Positions 7,995 through 16,108 of a DNA stretch of 64,000 nt are shown piece after piece. The notes below the pieces were generated by a model. It was not told where the DNA came from, did no database searches, and saw only the letters and a program-made list of their open reading frames with translations. How positions within the stretch are numbered: position 1 is the stretch's first letter; every line of letters begins with the position of its first letter. This stretch comes from Psychrobacillus sp. INOP01. GTDB lineage: Bacteria > Bacillota > Bacilli > Bacillales_A > Planococcaceae. Location: assembly GCF_018140925.1 (NCBI RefSeq), contig NZ_CP073315.1, forward strand, positions 2,604,001-2,668,000, written 5' to 3'. A program made the translations under genes and the position numbers.

Positions 7995-9431
7995 ATGGAT
8001 TTGTTTATTATATTAATGGCGCTTGGCTTACTAATGTTTACTGCATATCGCGGATATTCGGTAATATTATTTGCGCCTATAGCTGCACTTTTGGCTGTTT
8101 TCCTTATAGATCCTGCTAATATCTTGCCTTTCTACTCCGGTGTGTTCATGGAAAAAATGGTAGGGTTTATAAAGAATTATTTTCCGGTCTTTCTATTGGG
8201 GGCCATTTTCGGAAAAGTTATTGAGATGTCCGGTATTGCTGAGTCTATTGCGAAGACTATTGTCCGTCTAATAGGTGCCAAACAAGCAATGTTGACGATT
8301 ATTTTATTGGGTTCAATTTTAACTTATAGCGGTGTTAGCCTGTTTGTAGCGGTTTTTGCAATTTATCCTTTTGCGGTTCAATTGTTTAAGCAAGCAGATA
8401 TTCCTAAAAGACTTATGCCTGCGACGATTGCATTAGGAGCTTTTACATTCACAATGGACGCTTTGCCTGGCACACCACAAATTCAAAACGTTATTCCTAC
8501 ATCGTTCTTTAATACAGACATTTATGCTGCACCTATACTTGGAATAATAGGAGCAATCATTGTATTATTTGTAGGATTAACATACTTAGAGTTTAGAAGA
8601 AGACAAGCTAAGAAAGCAGGGGAAGGTTATTATGGGTTCGACGGTGAAAATGCTACTGTACCTGAAAAGGAATCTATAAAAGAAAATAATCCTGCCTCTG
8701 ATTTAAGTTTAAATAAATCTGTATTAAGACAATTTTTAGCGTTTGTTCCTCTTGTTCTTGTAGCTGTTATGAATAGCTATTTAACTAAAGCTATACCGAA
8801 CTGGTATCCAAATGGATTCGATTTTTCTGCCATGGGTTTAGATGAATATGCAGTTGATGTAGCGTCGAACGCTGCAATCTGGGCAGTTGAAATTGCATTA
8901 GTAGTAGGAATTATTACAGCTCTTGCATTTGATTGGAAGCGAGTAACGAAAAATATGAAAGAAGGGCTAAATAACAGCATTAGTGGTTCACTGCTTGCTG
9001 TTATGAACACGGGATCTGAATATGGATTTGGCGGAATTATCGCTGCACTTCCTGGCTTTGCGAAAATTAGTGACGGAATATCAGGTGTCTTTACGAATCC
9101 ACTCGTTAACGGGGCAGTTACTACTAGTACACTTGCAGGAGTTACTGGATCGGCATCTGGTGGTATGGGAATAGCGTTAAGTGCAATGGGGGATAAATTC
9201 AATCAGGCGTTAGCAGTAGCGAATATTCCGCCCGAAGTAATGCATCGTGTTGTCGCTATGGCATCCGGTGGTATGGATACTCTTCCTCATAACGGAGCTG
9301 TTATTACATTGCTAGCTGTTACAGGGTTAACGCACAAACAATCGTATGGTGACATATTTGTGATTACTATCATTAAAACATTAACTGTTTTTGTCATTAT
9401 TGCTCTCTACACTTGGTTTGGTATTGTGTAA
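7995..9431 (+). CDS. GntP-family permease, second copy
   Basis: The protein has 478 residues with about 12 membrane segments and the same landmarks as its divergent paralogue: FPVFLLGAIFGKVIEMSGIA, LTYSGVSLFVAVFAIYPFA, ALPGTPQIQNVIP and TGSASGGMGIALS. It is some 50 residues longer, mostly in the central loop around residues 190-240, which carries a charged cytoplasmic insert. The start is the ATG behind TTGGGGGAA; an upstream in-frame ATG at 7950 lacks a ribosome site. Family members take up gluconate-like hydroxy acids. The substrate is not proven, but the shared type of operator with the hydroxybutyrate operon argues for related use. Confidence 0.87.
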   Translation: MDLFIILMALGLLMFTAYRGYSVILFAPIAALLAVFLIDPANILPFYSGVFMEKMVGFIKNYFPVFLLGAIFGKVIEMSGIAESIAKTIVRLIGAKQAMLTIILLGSILTYSGVSLFVAVFAIYPFAVQLFKQADIPKRLMPATIALGAFTFTMDALPGTPQIQNVIPTSFFNTDIYAAPILGIIGAIIVLFVGLTYLEFRRRQAKKAGEGYYGFDGENATVPEKESIKENNPASDLSLNKSVLRQFLAFVPLVLVAVMNSYLTKAIPNWYPNGFDFSAMGLDEYAVDVASNAAIWAVEIALVVGIITALAFDWKRVTKNMKEGLNNSISGSLLAVMNTGSEYGFGGIIAALPGFAKISDGISGVFTNPLVNGAVTTSTLAGVTGSASGGMGIALSAMGDKFNQALAVANIPPEVMHRVVAMASGGMDTLPHNGAVITLLAVTGLTHKQSYGDIFVITIIKTLTVFVIIALYTWFGIV

Positions 9432-9482
9432 AATAGAAACAAAGTTTTTGTTGTTATCCATTATAAATTAAATAAATTTCTA

Positions 9483-9516
9483 TTAACCCCGTTCTAAAAA
9501 TAGAACGGGGTTAATA
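9483..9516. terminator. hairpin after the second permease gene
   Basis: A near-perfect 14-bp stem (TTAACCCCGTTCTA / TAGAACGGGGTTAA) lies 50 bp past the stop codon. The T-run after it is poor, so termination efficiency is uncertain. Confidence 0.6.
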
Positions 9517-9662
9517 TGTGAAGTTACTAGCAAATTAAACATGGATAATAATTTCATTGGACAGATAATTTATGAAAATGTAAGTATGCTTTTATATGTT
9601 TTGGGTAAAGTTAAAGGTACCCAGTAAGCTGTGGCTAAAATCTGAAACGAGGTATCTTTAAT

Positions 9663-10286
9663 ATGTCTCACAAAGCTTTTGATTTAACCCCACTAAAGAA
9701 ACGATTAACGGAAAGCTTAGAAAGTATATCATTTGAGATAGATAAAGGAATAAAAACATTAAACAATGATAGTTATTGTGTTTTGGGGGAGCTAAAGGAC
9801 CTCAAAGATAAATTTGAAGAAGTAGAAACGATGGCGGCTTCTTTTTACCTCAATAATTATTTATCCCCTTATACCGATAAATACTTGGAAATATCTACTT
9901 GCATTCAGCATTTGTCTCATCAGAGACATGGAGCATTGATCGTTATTGAGCGTAAGGATCAAGTGGACCCATTAATTCGAGCTGGTACGGCTATTGGTGC
10001 AACATTGACACAATCATTATTGGAATCCATCTTTTATCCTGGAAATCCTTTACATGATGGGGCTGTGTTAATAAGGGGGGATAAAATATATTCCGCAGCT
10101 AACGTTCTTCCTTTATCTAACATAGTGTCAGGGGGAAAGAAACTTGGTACCCGTCACCGTGCAGCATTAGGACTCTCGGAAAAATGCGATGCGTTAGTTC
10201 TAGTAGTTTCAGAGGAGTCGGGTATTATTTCTTTCTCAATAGACGGAAGTCTTTTCCCTATAAGTGTGACTAGCTCTATCATTTGA
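9663..10286 (+). CDS. cdaS: sporulation-type diadenylate cyclase CdaS
   Basis: The 207 residues equal the length of B. subtilis CdaS (YojJ). An N-terminal helical domain (about 1-85) typical of CdaS, which restrains the enzyme in B. subtilis, precedes a DAC domain with the active-site motifs DGA (132-134) and RHR (164-166). The enzyme joins two ATP into c-di-AMP. There is no transmembrane segment, unlike CdaA, and no DNA-binding domain, unlike DisA. In B. subtilis the gene is expressed in the forespore. The gene stands alone between a permease and mhqR; the ribosome site is a modest GAGGT. Confidence 0.92.
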   Translation: MSHKAFDLTPLKKRLTESLESISFEIDKGIKTLNNDSYCVLGELKDLKDKFEEVETMAASFYLNNYLSPYTDKYLEISTCIQHLSHQRHGALIVIERKDQVDPLIRAGTAIGATLTQSLLESIFYPGNPLHDGAVLIRGDKIYSAANVLPLSNIVSGGKKLGTRHRAALGLSEKCDALVLVVSEESGIISFSIDGSLFPISVTSSII

Positions 10287-10358
10287 CTATAGTGAGTAAA
10301 CATAACGTCACATAAATTGCAGGTTGACTTAATAATTTTTTTAATATTTGTTAAAGTG

Positions 10359-10406
10359 TTGACAGCGAAAATGAATTCATGTTATATTTATTTCGAATTA
10401 AAGATA
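10359..10406 (+). promoter_or_regulatory. mhqR promoter with MhqR-like operator (autoregulation)
   Basis: TTGACA (10359-10364) and TTATAT (10382-10387) are 17 bp apart. TATTTCGAATTAAAGATA (10389-10406) matches 15 of 18 positions of the MhqR operator core and covers the expected start site. A second AT-rich palindrome (GATAC...GTATC) continues to 10423, just before the ribosome site. Confidence 0.72.
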
Positions 10407-10440
10407 CTTTAATTAAAGGTATCGAAGAGGAGTGATACGA

Positions 10441-10866
10441 TTGGAACTAGCTCCAATAAAGTTGAATGCTGTTTCCGTTATCCTTCGTACCTCCCAATCG
10501 ATTCAAGAAGTGATTAGAAAAGATGCAGCTAGATATGAATTGAATCCTACAGAGTTTGCTGTATTAGAATTACTCTATCAAAGAGGCGATCAGCCGATTC
10601 AAGTGATTGGGAAAAAGGCTCTTATTTCAAGTAGTAGTATCACTTATGTGGTAGATAAGCTGGAGCAGAAGGAGTTTGTTGTTCGTAAAGCATGTCCGGA
10701 AGATCGTCGTGTGACTTATGCTAGTCTGACGATTCTAGGGAAGACACTTGTGGAACGAATTTTTCCTCCATATGAGAAGAAGATGGAAGAGATCTTTGGT
10801 CAGTTAACAGAAGCAGATATGAACAAAATGATAGAACTATTAAAAAAAGTCGAGAATACTGCTTAA
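10441..10866 (+). CDS. mhqR: MarR-family repressor, MhqR-like
   Basis: This is a 141-residue MarR winged-helix protein: recognition region ALISSSSITYVVDKLEQKEFV, wing CPEDRRVTYASLT, and terminal dimerisation helices. I chose the TTG at 10441 because GAGGAG stands 8 bases before it; the in-frame GTG at 10432 directly touches the ribosome site. In B. subtilis MhqR represses dioxygenase, nitroreductase and hydrolase genes and is relieved by methylhydroquinone, catechol and similar compounds. Here the same kinds of genes follow directly, and operator-like boxes lie before this gene and the next one, so the assignment is well supported by context. Confidence 0.82.
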   Translation: MELAPIKLNAVSVILRTSQSIQEVIRKDAARYELNPTEFAVLELLYQRGDQPIQVIGKKALISSSSITYVVDKLEQKEFVVRKACPEDRRVTYASLTILGKTLVERIFPPYEKKMEEIFGQLTEADMNKMIELLKKVENTA

Positions 10867-10889
10867 AAATTATAAATTTTTTTGATTAT

Positions 10890-10907
10890 TATCTCGTATT
10901 TGAGAAT
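10890..10907 (+). promoter_or_regulatory. MhqR-like operator before the detoxification operon
   Basis: TATCTCGTATTTGAGAAT matches 14 of 18 positions of the MhqR operator core. A possible -10 (GATTAT) touches its left end, but no clear -35 is visible, so the genes may also be read from the mhqR promoter. Confidence 0.6.
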
Positions 10908-10942
10908 TATTAATTCAATACAAATAACAGGAGGGAAACGTA

Positions 10943-11926
10943 ATGGACCATTTAAAAGGGATACACCACGTAACAGCTATAACAAGTAGTGCAGAAAAAA
11001 ACTATGAATTTTTCACATATGTATTAGGAATGCGTCTTGTAAAGAAAACAGTTAATCAGGACGATATTCAGACGTATCATTTATTTTTCGCAGATGATAA
11101 AGGGTCAGCTGGTACAGATATGACATTCTTCGATTTCCCAGGTATTCCAAAAGGAATACATGGAACAAACGAGATTTATAAAACAGCTTTCCGTGTACCA
11201 ACAGATGAGGCACTTGAATACTGGGGGAAACGTTTTGATAAGTACGAAGTAAAAAATAATGGTATTGAAGAAGTGTTTGGGAAGAAGACTATTTCATTTG
11301 TGGACTTTGATGATCAACAATATATGTTGGTTTCTGATGAATTTAATGAGGGTATTGCATCTGGAACACCTTGGCAAAATGGGCCAGTACCGTTGGAATT
11401 TGCGATTACAGGCTTAGGGCCAATTCATATTCGTATCGCGCAATTTGATTATTTTAAAGAAGTATTGGAAAAAGTAATGTTAATGCGTGAAATCGCACAA
11501 GAAGGTTCACTGCATTTATTTGAAGTTGGCGAAGGAGGAAATGGTGCACAAGTAATTGTGGAACATAATGCAATCTTGCCAGCTAGTCGTCAGGGTTACG
11601 GTACAGTACATCACGCAGCATTCCGTGTGGAAGACACGAAAGTGTTATATGAATGGATTGACCATATGCAAGCTGCTGGTTTCGGTACTTCGGGGTATGT
11701 AGATCGCTTCTTCTTTGAATCTTTATATTCTCGTGTAGCACCTGGAATCCTTTTTGAATGGGCAACAGATGGACCTGGATTTATGGGTGACGAGCCTTAT
11801 GAAACAGTAGGAGAAATCTTATCTTTACCGCCATTCCTTGAAGGGAAACGCGAACAAATTGAGGCATCCGTGCGACCGATCGACACCGTACGTAGCACGC
11901 TTAACATAGAAAAAGAGTACTTTTAA
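10943..11926 (+). CDS. ring-cleaving dioxygenase, VOC family (MhqA/MhqE/MhqO type), copy 1
   Basis: The protein has 327 residues made of two vicinal-oxygen-chelate domains. Metal-binding positions are suggested by GIHHVTA at the N-terminus, TVHHAAFRV at the start of the second domain and GILFEWATDGPGF near the end. In B. subtilis related enzymes are induced by quinones and are thought to open hydroquinone rings. GGAGGG gives a good ribosome site. It is the first of three such enzymes in this cluster; the three clearly share motifs but have diverged. Which aromatic each accepts cannot be read from sequence. Confidence 0.88.
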   Translation: MDHLKGIHHVTAITSSAEKNYEFFTYVLGMRLVKKTVNQDDIQTYHLFFADDKGSAGTDMTFFDFPGIPKGIHGTNEIYKTAFRVPTDEALEYWGKRFDKYEVKNNGIEEVFGKKTISFVDFDDQQYMLVSDEFNEGIASGTPWQNGPVPLEFAITGLGPIHIRIAQFDYFKEVLEKVMLMREIAQEGSLHLFEVGEGGNGAQVIVEHNAILPASRQGYGTVHHAAFRVEDTKVLYEWIDHMQAAGFGTSGYVDRFFFESLYSRVAPGILFEWATDGPGFMGDEPYETVGEILSLPPFLEGKREQIEASVRPIDTVRSTLNIEKEYF

Positions 11927-11944
11927 GGAGGTGAAATAGAAAAA

Positions 11945-12550
11945 ATGGGTTTTTTAAATAAATTATTTGGAACACAAGAACAACAACATGAGGAGGAAAA
12001 AACAATGACAAAATCAAATATAGGTATTATTTTAGGTTCAACACGTGAAGGACGCGTAAGTCCACAAGTAGGGGCATGGGTAAAAGAATTAGCAGATAAA
12101 CGTGGGGATGCAAACTACACTATTATCGACATTGCAGAATACAAATTACCACTTTTAGGTGAAGCAGGCGGCGATGCATCAGGTGCAGCGGCATGGTCAG
12201 AAATCATTGCAAAACAAGACGGTTTCGTATTCATCGTTCAAGAATACAATCATTCTATAACTGGTGCACTTAAAAATGCATTAGATTACCTACGTGAAGA
12301 GTGGAACAACAAAGCTGCTGGGATCGTATCTTACGGTTCAGTAGGCGGGGCTCGTGCAACAGAACATTTACGTGGTATTTTAAGTGAATTACTTGTAGCA
12401 CATGTACGTGTACATCCAGCATTATCATTATTTACAGACTTCGAAAACGGTACAGATTTCAAACCAGCTGCCGTTCAAGCAGATTCAGTCAACCAAATGT
12501 TAGATCAAGTTATTCCTTGGACAACTGCATTAAATACAGTTCGTAAATAA
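11945..12550 (+). CDS. NAD(P)H-dependent FMN reductase (flavodoxin-like fold)
   Basis: The protein has 201 residues. The FMN phosphate loop GSTREGRVSP is followed by VQEYNHSITGALKNALDYL and GSVGGARATEHLRG, all hallmarks of NADPH-dependent FMN reductases that reduce quinones, azo dyes or flavins. Two starts are possible: this ATG behind AAGGAGGTG, giving a 20-residue N-terminal extension (MGFLNKLFG...), or the ATG at 12005 behind GAGGAGG, giving the usual 181-residue form. Both have ribosome sites, so both forms might be made. It follows the first dioxygenase by 18 bp and fits two-electron reduction of quinones to the hydroquinones that dioxygenases cleave. Confidence 0.85.
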   Translation: MGFLNKLFGTQEQQHEEEKTMTKSNIGIILGSTREGRVSPQVGAWVKELADKRGDANYTIIDIAEYKLPLLGEAGGDASGAAAWSEIIAKQDGFVFIVQEYNHSITGALKNALDYLREEWNNKAAGIVSYGSVGGARATEHLRGILSELLVAHVRVHPALSLFTDFENGTDFKPAAVQADSVNQMLDQVIPWTTALNTVRK

Positions 12551-12654
12551 TTATTATCTTCTTTCAGCAGAAAACTACCACCTCTGTGGGTGATGAGATG
12601 AATGTGGTTTTATTATCCTGTCCAGCAGGTATCCAAACGCCCGCTGAAGGAAGA

Positions 12655-12786
12655 TAAAGCCTCCGGCGGATGTCATAGATTTTGAAAGGAGTCAATCGAG
12701 CAAGCTCGATTCAAAATCTGGACGCAATTACGGCGAGGCGTAATTGATAAAAATAGCAAAATGTGCATGTCGCATGTACATTTTGT
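12655..12786. repeat. hairpin-rich noncoding insert inside the detoxification cluster
   Basis: Three nested or adjacent palindromes lie in the 320-bp gap: AGATTTTGAA/TTCAAAATCT enclosing AATCGAGC/GCTCGATT, then CAATTACG/CGTAATTG, then a terminator-like GCAAAATGTGCATG/CATGTACATTTTGT followed by T-rich sequence. The segment starting GCCTCCGGCGGATGTCA resembles a dispersed repeat I associate with Lysinibacillus-type genomes. It may end or attenuate transcription between the FMN reductase and the second dioxygenase. The rest of the gap holds no gene. Confidence 0.55.
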
Positions 12787-12870
12787 CTTTCTAAATAAAT
12801 TCGAATAAATTTTGAACAAAACACTATCAAGTAGATTGAAGGTTTTGTTCAGAACTTATCCAAACTGAAA

Positions 12871-13827
12871 ATGGGAGGAACCAAGATAAACAAGATAGCA
12901 GGACATCATCATGTTTCGATGATTACAAAAAAGGGGCAACAAAACAATCAGTTTTATCAAAAAGTGCTGGGGCTTCGTAGAGTGAAAAAAACGGTTAATC
13001 AAGATGATCCGAGTATGTATCATCTGTTTTATGGGGATTTAACAGGCAGTGCTGGAACAGAGTTATCTTTCTTTGAAATCCCTATGGTAGGAAGAACGAA
13101 ACGAGGAACAAATGCCATTACGCGAATTGGCTTACTTGTTCCGTCTTATGACAGTCTAATATATTGGAAGAGAAGATTTGAATTACTCGATGTGCAACAT
13201 GGAGAGCTGACCATGTACGCGGGACGTGACGCGCTTCACTTTGAAGATTGCGAGGGATTACGACTTGTCCTTCTAAATAATAATGGCGATGAAGTACCAG
13301 CTTATTGGCAGTCTTGGGATGATTCAATTGTTGTAGCGGAGCATCGTATTCTGGGAATGGGTGCTGTGGAAATGACAGTACAATCACTTAATAGTTTAGC
13401 AAATACGTTAGAAAACCTGTTTGGGTATGAACTTGCTTCGAGTAAAGAAAACGAAGTTATCTACCAATCGGTAAAAGGTCAGGCTTTTGGTGAAATTGTC
13501 ATTGTGGAGCAAGATGGTCCAAAAGAAAAACCTGGAAAAGGCAGTGTGCATCATGTAGCTATCCGTGTAAAAAATGGCGAGGAGCTACGGGATTGGCACC
13601 AGCGTATTCAAGATTTTGGATTTGAAGTTATGAAAATAACAGACCGTTACTATTTTGAGAGTTTATATTTTAGAGAAGAGAATGGCATTTTATTTGAGTT
13701 AGCAACAGACGGACCAGGTTTTACAGTGGATTCCAGCATTGAATCCCTAGGTAAAGAGTTAGACTTACCGCCATTTTTAGAAAGCAAGCGAGCAGAAATC
13801 GAAGCAAATTTGGTACCAATAGAGTAA
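12871..13827 (+). CDS. ring-cleaving dioxygenase, VOC family, copy 2
   Basis: This is a 318-residue double VOC-domain protein with AGHHHVSMIT at the N-terminus, SVHHVAIRV opening the second domain and GILFELATDGPGF near the end, the same layout as its two neighbours. The start is odd. The only ATG carries its ribosome-like GGGAGGA inside the first codons and has none upstream, while an ATA codon at 12886 lies at ideal distance (7 bases) from that GGAGG and matches the start of its paralogues. The gene is separated from the preceding one by a hairpin-rich gap but is tightly followed by the nitroreductase gene. Confidence 0.85.
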   Translation: MGGTKINKIAGHHHVSMITKKGQQNNQFYQKVLGLRRVKKTVNQDDPSMYHLFYGDLTGSAGTELSFFEIPMVGRTKRGTNAITRIGLLVPSYDSLIYWKRRFELLDVQHGELTMYAGRDALHFEDCEGLRLVLLNNNGDEVPAYWQSWDDSIVVAEHRILGMGAVEMTVQSLNSLANTLENLFGYELASSKENEVIYQSVKGQAFGEIVIVEQDGPKEKPGKGSVHHVAIRVKNGEELRDWHQRIQDFGFEVMKITDRYYFESLYFREENGILFELATDGPGFTVDSSIESLGKELDLPPFLESKRAEIEANLVPIE

Positions 13828-13842
13828 AGGTAGGGAATGGAC

Positions 13843-14463
13843 ATGGACTTTACAAAACTAATAGATATACGTAGATCTGCTAGTAACTTTTTAAAAGAAG
13901 TGAAGATGACAGAAAGTGATTTAAAACCCATTTTCGATGATTTAAAGCTTACCCCTTCAGCCTTTAACTTACAACATACAGAATATGTAGTTGTCTTAGA
14001 TGAAGAGATGAAGGAAAAAGTTCGATTAGCTGCCAGTGGACAGTTCAAGGTACATAGCGCATCGGCAGTTATTCTAGTATTAGCAGATCGTTATGCTTAT
14101 CGCCAAACAGAACGCCTACATGAAGGAATGAGAGACTTAGGAATCATTACAGATTTCGAATTAAACAAAATGGTACAGGAGAATAGTCAATTCTATGAAG
14201 AAAAAGGGGAGCAATTTATGAAGGAGGATGCAATTAGAAACGCATCGCTTTCATCCATGATGTTTATGCTCTCTGCAAAAAACCGTGGATGGGATACTTG
14301 TCCAATGATTGGCTTTGACCAAGACAAGATACGGGAATTACTCCATGTTCCAAACACACACGAAGTAGTGTTAATGATTACAATAGGAAAAGAAAAAATA
14401 AGTAGTCGTCGTTTACGTGGTTATCGTAAGCCGGTAGATGAATTTGTGAAATTTATTAAATAG
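13843..14463 (+). CDS. mhqN: nitroreductase-family protein, MhqN-like
   Basis: The 206 residues equal the length of B. subtilis MhqN (YdfN). An FMN-binding nitroreductase fold is suggested by DIRRSASNF near the N-terminus, TPSAFNLQHTEYVVV, and the C-terminal GWDTCPMIGFD region. Family members reduce nitroaromatics or quinones with NAD(P)H. The second ATG was preferred because AGGTAGGG lies 7 bases before it; the ATG at 13837 touches the ribosome site. In B. subtilis mhqN is followed by mhqO, and here too an MhqO-type gene follows 11 bp later. The mhqP gene of that operon is missing. Confidence 0.83.
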   Translation: MDFTKLIDIRRSASNFLKEVKMTESDLKPIFDDLKLTPSAFNLQHTEYVVVLDEEMKEKVRLAASGQFKVHSASAVILVLADRYAYRQTERLHEGMRDLGIITDFELNKMVQENSQFYEEKGEQFMKEDAIRNASLSSMMFMLSAKNRGWDTCPMIGFDQDKIRELLHVPNTHEVVLMITIGKEKISSRRLRGYRKPVDEFVKFIK

Positions 14464-14474
14464 AGGAGGAAATA

Positions 14475-15416
14475 ATGATGAAAAAAAATACTGCGGGAAT
14501 TCACCATATAACAGCAATTGTTGGTCATCCACAGGAAAATATTGATTTTTATGCAGGGGTATTAGGTTTACGCTTAGTCAAACAAACAGTGAATTTCGAT
14601 GATCCAGGCACATACCATCTATATTTTGGAGATGGTGGAGGAAAACCAGGTACAATTATTACCTTTTTCCCTTGGACAAATGCTTATCAAGGACAAATTG
14701 GGGACGGTCAAGTCGGAGTTACAACGTATGTAGTGCCAACAGGATCATTCAGTTTTTGGGTCAACCGTCTTGCAACATTTGCGATTCCATTTAAAAAAGC
14801 AGAGCGTTTTGGGGAACAAGTGATTCAATTTGATGATCCACACGGCCTACATTTAGAACTTGTTGCACGTGCAGAAGGTGAACAAAACACTTGGACATTT
14901 GGAGGAGTTACACCCGAAGTTGCGATTAAAGGCTTTGGTGGTGCAACACTTTTCTCAAGTAGACCAGAAGAAACGGCTAAAACATTAACGAATGTAATGG
15001 GACTTGAATTAGTTGGAACTGAAGGTGATTATACACGCTTTAAAGCTCCAGCTGAGATCGGTAATATCATAGATTTAAAAATGGTTACTGGAGAACGTGG
15101 CGCGGTGGGTGTCGGTACTGTCCACCATATTGCATGGCGTGCAAAGGATGATAATGATCATGTTGAATGGCAACAACATGCCATGAATCTTGGTCAACAT
15201 GTAACAGAGTTGAAAGACCGTAACTACTTTAATGCATTGTACTTCCGTGAGTCAGGGGAAATATTATTTGAAATTGCAACAGATCCACCAGGATTTGCAC
15301 ATGATGAAACACTGGAAACAATGGGGACTCAGTTAATGTTACCAGCACAATATGAGCAACACCGTGAGCAATTAGTTAATTCACTAATTCCAATTCAAGT
15401 GCGTCCACTCGACTAA
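14475..15416 (+). CDS. mhqO: ring-cleaving dioxygenase MhqO
   Basis: This 313-residue protein has two VOC domains: GIHHITAIVG with the first metal histidine, GTVHHIAWRAKDD at the start of the second domain, and EILFEIATDPPGFAHDE near the end. Length, sequence style and position straight after an MhqN-like gene agree with B. subtilis MhqO. GGAGG precedes the double ATG. The enzyme is presumed to cleave hydroquinone or catechol-type rings using Fe(II) and oxygen; its physiological substrate is unproven even in B. subtilis. Confidence 0.85.
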   Translation: MMKKNTAGIHHITAIVGHPQENIDFYAGVLGLRLVKQTVNFDDPGTYHLYFGDGGGKPGTIITFFPWTNAYQGQIGDGQVGVTTYVVPTGSFSFWVNRLATFAIPFKKAERFGEQVIQFDDPHGLHLELVARAEGEQNTWTFGGVTPEVAIKGFGGATLFSSRPEETAKTLTNVMGLELVGTEGDYTRFKAPAEIGNIIDLKMVTGERGAVGVGTVHHIAWRAKDDNDHVEWQQHAMNLGQHVTELKDRNYFNALYFRESGEILFEIATDPPGFAHDETLETMGTQLMLPAQYEQHREQLVNSLIPIQVRPLD

Positions 15417-15433
15417 TAAAGGGGCTTAACATA

Positions 15434-16039
15434 TTGATTTCGATTGATCCAAAACAAAATAGTGAGCGAGATAATTATAAACTTTTAATTGGTTCCATCA
15501 TTCCTCGACCTATTGCTTTCGTTACCACACAATCTGAGGACGGAATTGTTAATGGGGCACCATTTAGCTATTTCAATATTGTTTCATCCAACCCGCCGAT
15601 GGTGTCACTTGCTATCCAAAGGTCGGGTGGCCGAGTAAAAGATACTGCACGTAATATTTATAATAACGAGCAATTTGTTGTGCATATTGTGGATGATGAG
15701 AATGTAGTCAAAATCAATGAAACTGCAGCTTCATTACCTGCATCAGAAAGTGAAATCGAATTGGCCAATCTAACGCTCATATCAAGTGAAAATGTTTCTG
15801 TACCGGGTGTAAAGGAAGCAAAAGTTCGAATGGAATGCAGACTAGTGCAAGCAATTCCTTTACGTGGAGATGAACCTGGTAGTGATTTATTCATTGGAGA
15901 AGTTGTTCTGTTTCATATAGATGAAGCAATTTATGAAGATGGACGGATTGATCCGAGAGGTTTAAATGCTGTAAGTCGTTTAGCCGGCACTAGCTATGCA
16001 AAAATTGGAGATATCTTTTCAATAGAAAGACCTAAATAG
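15434..16039 (+). CDS. flavin reductase-like (FMN-binding split barrel) protein
   Basis: The protein has 201 residues of the flavin reductase-like family (YwrF/DIM6-NTAB group). Recognisable stretches are GSIIPRPIAFVTT, GAPFSYFNIVSSNPPMVSLAI and FIGEVVLFHIDE. The start is a TTG with AAAGGGG nine bases upstream; no better start exists. Such proteins bind FMN and often supply reduced flavin or act on aromatic substrates. It lies 17 bp behind the third dioxygenase gene, so it is very likely part of the same transcript. Confidence 0.83.
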   Translation: MISIDPKQNSERDNYKLLIGSIIPRPIAFVTTQSEDGIVNGAPFSYFNIVSSNPPMVSLAIQRSGGRVKDTARNIYNNEQFVVHIVDDENVVKINETAASLPASESEIELANLTLISSENVSVPGVKEAKVRMECRLVQAIPLRGDEPGSDLFIGEVVLFHIDEAIYEDGRIDPRGLNAVSRLAGTSYAKIGDIFSIERPK

Positions 16040-16108
16040 TGAGCTTCAATTAATAGATGAGACTTATTTTTTCAAATTAGCCCTTTTTGAAAGGAGAGAA
16101 TAAATATT

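Noticed and set aside
8777..9202. 141-codon open frame opposite the second GntP permease
   Set aside because: Antisense to conserved membrane segments, no start signals, low-complexity product.
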